Assembly: GCA_023416195.1 (NCBI GenBank)
Contig: JAEZID010000402.1
Coordinates: forward strand, 1 to 22,146
Length of the DNA: 22,146 nucleotides
From: Pseudomonadota bacterium
GTDB lineage: Bacteria; Pseudomonadota; Alphaproteobacteria; Azospirillales; Azospirillaceae
Direction: 5' to 3'
The position numbers and the translations under genes were made by a program. Under the pieces are notes generated by a model, which searched no databases, had not been told where the DNA came from, and saw nothing but the letters and a program-made list of their open reading frames with translations. Positions 16,513 to 22,146 of this stretch are shown here, piece after piece; position 1 is the stretch's first letter, and each line of letters begins with the position of its first letter.

Positions 16513-17615
16513 TGGCGCGCAAGCTCGATGTCGTCGTCCTGGGCCTGTCCATCACCTCCTCCTGGGGGAACGGGCACGCCACCACCTACCGCGCCCTGCT
16601 GAAGGGCATGGCGGCGCGCGGCCACCGCGTCCTGTTCCTGGAGCGCGACAAGCCCTGGTACGCGTCCAACCGCGACCTTCCCAAGCCGGACTTCTGCACG
16701 GCGGTCCTCTACGACAGCCTGGACGAACTGGCGGAGAAGCACGCGGCGGCGGTGCGCGACGCCGACCTCGTCGTCGTCGGTTCCTACGTGCCGGAGGGCG
16801 TCGCCGTGTCCCGCTGGGTGCAGGACACGGCGCGGGGCGTGACCGCCTTCTACGACATCGACACGCCGGTCACCATCGCCCGCATGGAGCGCGGCGACAC
16901 CGAGTATATCTCGGCCGAGGTCGTGCCGGGCTTCGACCTCTACCTGTCCTTCACCGGCGGCCCGATCCTCGACCGGCTGGAGCGGGAGTTCGGCGCGCAG
17001 CGCGCCCGAACACTCCACTGCTCGGTCGATCCCGACGCCTACTACCCGGAGCTGGGGCCGGTGCGCTGGGACATGGGCTATCTCGGCACCTACAGCGACG
17101 ACCGCCAGCCGATGCTGAACCGCCTGCTGGTCGAACCGGCGCGGGCGTGGGAGCGCGGGACCTTCATCGTCGCCGGGCCGCAGTATCCGGACGCCGCGAT
17201 CGGCTGGCCGGCCAACGTCACCCGCATCGACCACCTGCCCCCGGCGGAGCACCGGCGCTTCTACAACGCCCAGCGATTCACGCTGAATGTCACCCGCGCC
17301 GACATGGTGGCGGCCGGCTGGTCGCCCAGCGTCCGCCTGTTCGAGGCGGCGGCCTGCGGCACGCCGATCATCAGCGATCCGTGGCCGGGGCTGGACACTC
17401 TGTTCAAGCCCGGCGAGGAAATCCTGATCACCGACGACGGCGAGCAGGTGATGCGCTGGCTGCGCGACACGCCGGGCGACAAGGCGCGGCGTCTCGGCCG
17501 GGCGGCGCGGCGGCGGGTGCTCGCCTCCCACACCGGAATCCGCCGCGCGGCGGAGCTTGAGAACTACGTGGCCGAGGTGCGCGCGGCGCCGATGGCGTCG
17601 GCGCGGGCCTTGTAG
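16512..17615 (+). CDS. CgeB-like glycosyltransferase, third tandem copy
   Basis: Protein of 367 residues, closest in layout to the second copy: SITSSWGNGHATTYRALLKGMAARGHRVLFLERDKPWY at the start, FYDIDTPVTIARM and SFTGGPILDRLEREFGA in the middle, MGYLGTYSDDRQPMLNRLL, and SPSVRLFEAAACGTPIISDPWPGLDTLFKPGEEILITDDG in the donor half. It is the last gene of the operon. The start overlaps the preceding TGA (TGATG). It converges on the AI-2E-type membrane gene with only 18 bases between the stops, and no intrinsic terminator is visible in that gap, so read-through into antisense of the next gene is possible. Role inferred: a further glycosyl transfer step. Confidence 0.88.
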   Translation: MARKLDVVVLGLSITSSWGNGHATTYRALLKGMAARGHRVLFLERDKPWYASNRDLPKPDFCTAVLYDSLDELAEKHAAAVRDADLVVVGSYVPEGVAVSRWVQDTARGVTAFYDIDTPVTIARMERGDTEYISAEVVPGFDLYLSFTGGPILDRLEREFGAQRARTLHCSVDPDAYYPELGPVRWDMGYLGTYSDDRQPMLNRLLVEPARAWERGTFIVAGPQYPDAAIGWPANVTRIDHLPPAEHRRFYNAQRFTLNVTRADMVAAGWSPSVRLFEAAACGTPIISDPWPGLDTLFKPGEEILITDDGEQVMRWLRDTPGDKARRLGRAARRRVLASHTGIRRAAELENYVAEVRAAPMASARAL

Positions 17616-17633
17616 CCACGCGCCGGGCCGGCA

Positions 17634-18710
17634 TCAGTCCTCGCTGGTGAAATGCCGGCCCTCCCCCAGCTTGTCCTCGATATACAGCATGTTGACGAGC
17701 ACCAGGAACACCACGGCCAGCGGTGTCGCCAGGAACATGCCCATGAGGCCGAACAGCACCCCGCCCGCCGCGATGGCGGCGATGGTGACGACCGGCGGCA
17801 GATCGACGACGCTCTTCTGCATCAGCGGCGTGATCACGTTGCCCTCGATCTGCTGGACGACCAGATAGAGCAACGCCACCCACATCGCGTCCGTGGGCGA
17901 CTGCGCGAAGGCGATAAGGATGCCCGGCACCGCGCCCAGCACCGGCCCGATCAGCGGAATGAACTCCAACAGGCCGGCCAGAAGCCCCAGCGCCGGTGCG
18001 CTCGGGATGCCCAGCAGCAGCAGACCGCCGGTGACCAGAACCCCGACGATGGCCATGGCGGCGAGCTGGCCGATCAGCCATTTCCACAGCGAATCGCCCA
18101 TGACGTCCAGCACCTCGTGGGCGCGCGTGTGCCCGCGCGGCGGGACCAGCAGCACGATCCCGCGCCGGTAAATCCTCGGCGAGGCCGCCAGATAGATCGC
18201 GGTGAACACCACCACCACCGCGTCGCCCAGGAAGAACAGCACGCTGGAGGCGACCGTCCGCAGGCGGTTCATCCAGGACGCGGCGTCGCGGCCCTGCTCG
18301 GCGATCTCGTTCCGGATCGTGTCCGGCAACTGCTCGACGGCGCGGCCGATCTGCTCGTTCAACTGGCCGAACTGCCCGGCGACCGAATGCCCCAGCAAGA
18401 AGACGCCGCCGACCAGCGCCACGGCCAGCACCGCGAGCACGATGCCCAGCGCCCAGCCCTGGGACAGGCGCGAGATCTTCCGCACACCATCGGCCGCGCG
18501 CTGGAGCAGGATGGCGAACAGCACGCCGGCGAAGACCAGCAGCAGCGCGTCCGCGACCTTCCAGGCGACGAACATCAGCGCGAAAATCCCGGCGGCGATC
18601 AGCACCTTCCAGGTGAACACCTTCAATTCGGTCGGGATCGAACGCCCGCCCGGCGCGGCCTGACCCTGTTCGATGCCGGCCGCATCCGCCGCCTGTCTGG
18701 TCGCGTCCAT
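17634..18710 (-). CDS. AI-2E family (PerM/TqsA-type) membrane protein
   Basis: Integral membrane protein of 358 residues, usual length for the family. About eight hydrophobic segments are visible: a pair near 31-70, one at 86-106, one at 155-176, then a cluster from 210 to 342. The signature LLEFIPLIGPVLGAVPGILIAF (about 247-268) and QQIEGNVITPLMQKSVVDLPPVV (about 286-308) are the conserved family blocks. Named after the E. coli autoinducer-2 exporter TqsA, but most members have no proven substrate and some have been reported as sodium/proton antiporters. The start ATG at 18710 is preceded by GGGG at about seven bases. It is transcribed alone on the minus strand, toward the glycan operon; a role in that pathway is not shown by anything in the sequence. 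Confidence 0.9.
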   Translation of the reverse strand: MDATRQAADAAGIEQGQAAPGGRSIPTELKVFTWKVLIAAGIFALMFVAWKVADALLLVFAGVLFAILLQRAADGVRKISRLSQGWALGIVLAVLAVALVGGVFLLGHSVAGQFGQLNEQIGRAVEQLPDTIRNEIAEQGRDAASWMNRLRTVASSVLFFLGDAVVVVFTAIYLAASPRIYRRGIVLLVPPRGHTRAHEVLDVMGDSLWKWLIGQLAAMAIVGVLVTGGLLLLGIPSAPALGLLAGLLEFIPLIGPVLGAVPGILIAFAQSPTDAMWVALLYLVVQQIEGNVITPLMQKSVVDLPPVVTIAAIAAGGVLFGLMGMFLATPLAVVFLVLVNMLYIEDKLGEGRHFTSED

Positions 18711-18868
18711 GAGGATTCCCCGGTTGGCTCACCGGGGAAACGCCGCGTGGAGGAAAGTGTTTCGCCGCCGCCGGACTATCACTTTGGTGTTAATACACAT
18801 ATCCGAATGCGCGGCGACCGTTCAGACCCCATATCATGGGTGACGCCAAGGAGTCATTCTCGCTGATG
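18711..18868. other. Intergenic region with inverted repeats, candidate small RNA region
   Basis: Contains GTGT-TAAT-ACAC (18787-18798), a possible operator for the membrane protein gene. The left arm GGTGAC (18839-18844) pairs with GTCACC (18868-18873) and is followed at once by a plus-strand intrinsic terminator. TATCAT at 18832-18837 resembles a -10 but has no good -35 partner. No protein gene is convincing here. Confidence 0.45.
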
Positions 18869-18906
18869 TCACCTCAAGCCCGCCGGCAACGGCGGGCTTT
18901 TTTCTT
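18838..18906 (+). ncRNA. Candidate small RNA ending at an intrinsic terminator
   Basis: Two successive hairpins can form on the plus strand: GGTGAC/GTCACC with a 23-base loop, then the terminator stem at 18876-18899 with its T-run. No plus-strand protein gene feeds into this terminator from nearby. The 5' end is a guess from a TATCAT box just upstream. Its right part is antisense to the 3' end of the sensor kinase gene. Structure supports it; promoter evidence is weak. Confidence 0.3.
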
Positions 18907-20308
18907 TCCGGTCGCCATTCGCCGGGAACTCAAGGCTGATCCGCAGGCCCGGCGCGTTGTCCTCCAGCACGAGCCGCGCGCCGTGCAGCCGGGCCACCGC
19001 GTCCACGAGGCTGAGGCCCAGCCCGTTGCCCGGCGAGGCCCGCGCGGCGTCGAGGCGGACGAAGCGTTGCAGCACCTTTTCGCGCATGTCCACCGGGATG
19101 CCCGGCCCATTGTCGGCGACGGTCACGCGGGGGCCGCGCCCGTGCGCCGCCCCTTCCAGCACCAGCGCGATGCGCCCGCCCTCGGGCGTGTATTTGACGG
19201 CGTTGTCGAGCAGGTTGGACACAGCCTGCGCCAGCAGCTGGCCGTTGCCGCGCACCACCGGCTCGCCCCGGATGTCGGTGACGAGCGTCTGCCCCTTGTC
19301 CTCGGCCACCGGCTCGTAGAGGTCGGCGCCGATCCGCAGCGGTTCGGCAAGGTTCACCGGCTCCAGCTCCGTCCGCTTGGCGCCCGATTCCGCCTCGGCG
19401 ATGGAGAGCAGCGCGGTGAAGGTCGCGAGCAGCCGGTCGGCCTCCGCGATGGTCTCCTGCAAGACCGCGCGGTAGACCTCCGGGTCTTCGGTCTCGTGGA
19501 TCAGCGCCAGTTCGATGCGCGAGCGCAGGCGGGTCAGCGGCGTGCGCAGGTCGTGGGCGACGCTTTCCGTCACCTGCCGCATGCCGGTCATCAGCCGCTC
19601 GATCTGGTCCAGCATCGCGTTCAGGTTGCCGGCCAGCCGGTCGATCTCGTCCCCGCCGCCGGAACGCGGCACGCGGCCGGTCAGGTCGCCGGCCATGATC
19701 TGGCGGGTCGTGCGGTTGATCGCCTCGATCTGCCGCATGGCGCCGCGCGCCACCAGCAGCCCGCCGCCGAGCCCCAGCAGGGCGGTCACCGCGAGAATCC
19801 AGCGCAGCGAGTCGATCATGCGCCCGCGCAGCTGGTCGATCTCGCTCATGTCGCGGCCGACCAGCAGGCGGAACTTGCCCGGCAAGGTGAAGGCGACGGC
19901 CATGGCGGTGGAGGGCCGGTCGCTGGTGCCGCCGTACTCGGAGACCTTGAAGTGGGTCCAGCCGCTGGCGTCCGGCACCGCGTCCGGCCAGGCCGACAGG
20001 TTGCCCGCCAGGATCACGCCGCCGGGGGTGGTCAGCAGATAGACGGAGTTGGTGTGGGAAATCGCGCTGCGCTCGCGCACCGCGTCGACCAGCCCGCGCA
20101 GGCCCTGGTTCCGGTACTGCTCCTGAAGGCCGGCGACCTCCAGAGCTATGGTCTCGCCGATTTCCGATTCCAGAAAGCCGGCGGTGGTGCGGTAGACGAC
20201 CGCCAGGATCAGGGCCACCGACAGCACGAACATCGCCAGATACAGCACCGCCAGCCGGAACGGCGTGGTGCGCGTCAGCCGCAGGGCCGACACCGCGAGG
20301 GCCTTCAC
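18869..20308 (-). CDS. Sensor histidine kinase of a two-component system
   Basis: Protein of 479 residues. TM1 at about 18-40, a periplasmic region of about 125 residues, TM2 at about 167-188, HAMP at about 188-240, HisKA with His252 in SVAHDLRTPLTRLR, and an HATPase with N-box NLLDNAVKYTPEGG, G1 DNGPGIP and G2 GNGLGLSLVDAVARLHG. Cognate to the OmpR-type regulator encoded 37 bases upstream. The start is a GTG with a poor ribosome site (GGTGAGG directly before it), which suggests low or coupled translation. The C-terminal tail beyond the ATPase domain (about 464-479) is encoded by the sequence that forms the opposite-direction terminator. The periplasmic sensor is not a family I recognise; the signal is unknown. 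Confidence 0.92.
   Translation of the reverse strand: MKALAVSALRLTRTTPFRLAVLYLAMFVLSVALILAVVYRTTAGFLESEIGETIALEVAGLQEQYRNQGLRGLVDAVRERSAISHTNSVYLLTTPGGVILAGNLSAWPDAVPDASGWTHFKVSEYGGTSDRPSTAMAVAFTLPGKFRLLVGRDMSEIDQLRGRMIDSLRWILAVTALLGLGGGLLVARGAMRQIEAINRTTRQIMAGDLTGRVPRSGGGDEIDRLAGNLNAMLDQIERLMTGMRQVTESVAHDLRTPLTRLRSRIELALIHETEDPEVYRAVLQETIAEADRLLATFTALLSIAEAESGAKRTELEPVNLAEPLRIGADLYEPVAEDKGQTLVTDIRGEPVVRGNGQLLAQAVSNLLDNAVKYTPEGGRIALVLEGAAHGRGPRVTVADNGPGIPVDMREKVLQRFVRLDAARASPGNGLGLSLVDAVARLHGARLVLEDNAPGLRISLEFPANGDRKEKSPPLPAGLR
18876..18906 (+). terminator. Strong rho-independent terminator, plus-strand direction
   Basis: A perfect 10-base stem, AAGCCCGCCG (18876-18885) with CGGCGGGCTT (18890-18899), closed by the tetraloop GCAA and running into six T residues (18898-18903) then CTTT. 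On the minus strand the stem is not followed by a T-run. It lies mostly inside the last codons of the minus-strand sensor kinase gene, encoding its tail after the ATPase domain. Confidence 0.78.
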
Positions 20309-20345
20309 GCCTCACCCATCATGTGGTCATTGATCACTGGGGGGA

Positions 20346-21023
20346 TCACTGGGGCGCCCGCAGGCAGTACCCCGCTCCGCGCACCGTGTGGATCAGCGGC
20401 ACGGAAAAATCCTTGTCGATCTTCTGCCGCAGGCGGGCGATATGCACGTCGATGACGTTGGTCTGCGGGTCGAAGTGATAGTCCCAGACATTCTCCAGCA
20501 TCATGGTGCGGGTCACCACGCTGCCGGCGTTGCGCATCATGAATTCCAGCAGGGCGAATTCGCGCGGCAGCAGCTCGATGGGCTTTCCGGCGCGCTTGAC
20601 CGTGCGGGACAGCAGGTCCAGTTCCAGGTCCGCGACGGTCAGCTTGGTCTGCGGCTGGGCGGCGCTGCGGCGGCGCACCAGAACCTCGATCCGGGCGAGC
20701 AGTTCGGAAAAGGCGAAGGGCTTGGTGAGGTAATCGTCCCCACCGGCCTTCAGCCCCTTCACCCGGTCATCCACACTGCCCAGCGCGGAGAGGAACAGCA
20801 CCGGCGTGTCGTTGCCCGTGGCGCGCAGGATCTCGACCAGCGACAGCCCGTCGCGGCCGGGCAGCATGCGGTCCACGATCATCACGTCGTAATGCTCGGA
20901 GCCGGCCAGGAACAGCCCCTCCTTGCCGTCGTTGGCGACGTCCACGACGTGCCCGGCTTCCTTCAACCCCTTGGCGAGGTAGGACGCGGCCTGCCGGTCG
21001 TCTTCGATCACAAGGACTTTCAT
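20346..21023 (-). CDS. OmpR/PhoB-family response regulator
   Basis: Protein of 225 residues. Receiver 1-118 with D8/D9, phospho-acceptor D51 (IVDRMLPGRDG), S79 and K101, followed by a winged-helix DNA-binding domain at about 127-222 (LLPREFALLEFMMRNAGSVVTR, NVIDVHIARLRQKID, IHTVRGAGYCL). This is a complete transcriptional regulator, activated by the histidine kinase encoded just downstream. Sequence style is near the CusR/CopR-QseB-type branch of the family, but the regulon cannot be deduced. No clear Shine-Dalgarno precedes ATG 21023. GATCACTGGGG occurs twice in tandem around its stop codon (20333-20354 region). Confidence 0.93.
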   Translation of the reverse strand: MKVLVIEDDRQAASYLAKGLKEAGHVVDVANDGKEGLFLAGSEHYDVMIVDRMLPGRDGLSLVEILRATGNDTPVLFLSALGSVDDRVKGLKAGGDDYLTKPFAFSELLARIEVLVRRRSAAQPQTKLTVADLELDLLSRTVKRAGKPIELLPREFALLEFMMRNAGSVVTRTMMLENVWDYHFDPQTNVIDVHIARLRQKIDKDFSVPLIHTVRGAGYCLRAPQ

Positions 21024-21074
21024 AAGCGAAACAATAGCGCATCCGCCCGGCCGTCCAAAGGCCGCAAACTCGTC

Positions 21075-21102
21075 GCCCCTCCCGCCTTGGAGCGGGAGGG
21101 GC
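21075..21102. repeat. Perfect 11-base inverted repeat between the DJ-1 and regulator genes
   Basis: GCCCCTCCCGC (21075-21085) pairs with GCGGGAGGGGC (21092-21102) around a six-base loop. It begins 12 bases beyond the DJ-1 gene stop. No T-run follows on either strand, so it is not a standard intrinsic terminator; it may protect the 3' end of the mRNA, attenuate read-through into the regulator gene, or be a dispersed repeat. Confidence 0.6.
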
Positions 21103-21113
21103 CGCGAGGGCGG

Positions 21114-21683
21114 CTATTCCGCCGCGTGCCGATGGCCGTGCCGCCCTTCGGCGAACTCCTCGATCATCTTGCGGCAGAAGGCCCGCAGGTCGTCGGGCTT
21201 GCGCGAGGTGACGAGGCCCTTGTCGGTCACCACCTCGCTGTCCTCCCAATTCGCGCCGGCGTTGGTCAGGTCGGTCTTCGGCGACGGCCAGGAGGTGATG
21301 CGCCTGCCGCGCACGCCGCCCGCGTCGATCAGCGTCCACGGGCCGTGGCAGATCGCGGCGATGGGCTTGCCGGACTGGACGAAGCTGCGGATGAAGTCGA
21401 TGGCTTTCGGTTCCAGCCGCAGGGCGTCGGGGTTGATGACCCCGCCCGGCAGGACCAGCGCGTCGAACCGGTTGGCGTCGGCCTGGTCGAGCGCGACGTC
21501 CACGTCCACCCGGTCGCCCTTGTCGTGATGCTTCCAGCCCTGGATCTGGCCGGACCGGGGCGAGACGATCCGCACCGTCGCCCCTTCGTCGCGCAGCGCC
21601 TTCACCGGTTCGGTCAGTTCGACCTGCTCGAAGCCGTCGGTGGCCAGCACGGCCACGGTCTTGTCCTTGAGCGTCTGTGCCAT
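21114..21683 (-). CDS. DJ-1/PfpI family protein (YhbO-like type 1 glutamine amidotransferase fold)
   Basis: Protein of 189 residues, normal length. DGFEQVELTEP supplies the conserved glutamate near residue 19, and AAICHGPW carries the nucleophile-elbow Cys112-His113; LVLPGGVINPDALR and SWPSPKTDLTNAGANWEDSEVV are family blocks. Members are stress-linked chaperone, protease or glyoxalase/deglycase-like enzymes; the deglycase activity is debated. AGGG lies about eight bases before ATG 21683. An EcfG-like promoter on the minus strand ends 50 bases before the start, consistent with general stress control. The hairpin downstream may limit read-through to the response regulator gene on the same strand. 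Confidence 0.92.
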   Translation of the reverse strand: MAQTLKDKTVAVLATDGFEQVELTEPVKALRDEGATVRIVSPRSGQIQGWKHHDKGDRVDVDVALDQADANRFDALVLPGGVINPDALRLEPKAIDFIRSFVQSGKPIAAICHGPWTLIDAGGVRGRRITSWPSPKTDLTNAGANWEDSEVVTDKGLVTSRKPDDLRAFCRKMIEEFAEGRHGHRHAAE

Positions 21684-21733
21684 GGGATTTCCCTCTTCGT
21701 TTGGCCGCCTCTTCGGTTGACCTCTGCGCCAGC

Positions 21734-21758
21734 AACCGGACTAAGCCGAGGGAGTTCC
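21734..21758 (-). promoter_or_regulatory. EcfG-like promoter of the DJ-1/PfpI gene
   Basis: On the minus strand GGAAC (21758-21754), a 16-base spacer and GGTT (21737-21734), one base away from the EcfG consensus CGTT. It ends 50 bases before the start codon at 21683. The GGAAC is the left arm of GTTCC-N4-GGAAC, whose right arm is the -35 of the divergent promoter. Confidence 0.5.
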
Positions 21759-21762
21759 GGCA

Positions 21763-21787
21763 GGAACCGCACCCCTGCCCCCATGTT
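21763..21787 (+). promoter_or_regulatory. EcfG-like promoter of the PRC-barrel gene
   Basis: GGAAC (21763-21767), a 16-base spacer and TGTT (21784-21787), one base away from the EcfG consensus CGTT, ending 59 bases before ATG 21847. Secreted PRC-barrel proteins are common members of alphaproteobacterial general stress regulons. Confidence 0.48.
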
Positions 21788-21846
21788 TCCCGATAGCACG
21801 ACCCCCTTGCAGCACCAGCGGGAGTCACCATAGGGAGCGACGATCC

Positions 21847-22146
21847 ATGCGATTTTGCGTCCTGCTCACCCTGCTTACCCTTTCCACCGCGACCGCCGTC
21901 GCCCAAACGCCGCAGGGCTCCCCACGGGCGTCCGCGCCGCCCGGCGGCTGGACGTACGCGTCGCTGTACCAGGGCTGGCGCGCCGACACGATGATCGGAA
22001 CCGAGGTGGAGGGGCTGAGCGGCGAGGAACTGGGCGAGGTGGTGGACCTCGTCATCAGCCCGGACGGGCGGCTGCAATCGGTGGTGATCGAGGCGAGCGG
22101 CATGCTGGACGCCGGACAGGCCCGCTTCTCCGTGCCCTGGACGCAG
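21847..22146 (+). CDS. Secreted PRC-barrel domain protein (3' partial)
   Basis: The frame is open from ATG 21847 to the window end (100 codons, no stop). The first 20 residues (MRFCVLLTLLTLSTATAVAQ) form a signal peptide with likely cleavage after AVA. A low-complexity linker follows, then a PRC-barrel start: MIGTEVEGLSGEELGEVVDLVISPDGRLQSVVIEASGMLDAG. PRC-barrel proteins of this exported type are small envelope proteins of unclear biochemical role, often stress-induced. The ribosome site AGGGAG lies nine bases before the ATG. An EcfG-like promoter lies upstream, divergent from that of the DJ-1/PfpI gene. Confidence 0.85.
   Translation, partial: MRFCVLLTLLTLSTATAVAQTPQGSPRASAPPGGWTYASLYQGWRADTMIGTEVEGLSGEELGEVVDLVISPDGRLQSVVIEASGMLDAGQARFSVPWTQ

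Noticed and set aside
21075..21102. Intrinsic terminator
   Set aside because: The stem is strong but no T-run follows on either strand.

Overview
The window is high-GC, gene-dense alphaproteobacterial DNA. The mix of hybrid kinases, chemoreceptors and sugar-nucleotide genes, together with EcfG-type promoter motifs (GGAAC-N16/17-CGTT class), fits Rhodospirillales and is reminiscent of Azospirillum. This is inferred from gene content and style, not from a search. No rRNA, tRNA, CRISPR array, transposase or phage gene was seen.

Region 1 (1-9140) is signal transduction. It opens with a membrane hybrid histidine kinase cut by the left edge (sensor-PAS-HisKA-HATPase-REC-REC-Hpt). Next comes a receiver fused to an RsbW-like HATPase. 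Converging on it from the minus strand are a pseudo-receiver/PP2C (RsbU-like) phosphatase and a STAS (RsbV-like) protein. These four look like a phosphorelay feeding a partner-switching module. Upstream of the STAS gene on the minus strand lie a Cache-type chemoreceptor and a two-gene unit in which an Aer-like PAS protein and a membrane MCP are separate but overlapping genes, as in the CetA/CetB bipartite energy-taxis receptor.

Region 2 (9141-17615) is a plus-strand glycan operon of seven genes: two NAD-dependent sugar epimerases/dehydratases, a B12-binding-type radical SAM protein, a GT4 glycosyltransferase and three tandem CgeB-like glycosyltransferases. Most junctions are ATGA or TGATG overlaps. 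A full match to the EcfG general-stress promoter consensus lies 35 bases before the first start codon, so the sugar product may be made under stress or starvation. No flippase, polymerase or ABC exporter is present, so the product may stay in the cell, be small, or be exported by genes elsewhere.

Region 3 (17634-22146) holds a minus-strand AI-2E/PerM-type membrane protein, an OmpR-family response regulator with its sensor kinase, a DJ-1/PfpI-family protein, and the start of a secreted PRC-barrel protein cut by the right edge. The last two are divergent and share back-to-back EcfG-like promoters. A strong rho-independent terminator pointing plus lies inside the kinase 3' end with no plus-strand gene before it, which suggests an unannotated small RNA.

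The observations most worth following are the stress-linked radical-SAM/CgeB glycan operon, the phosphorelay-plus-partner-switch module, and the orphan terminator.
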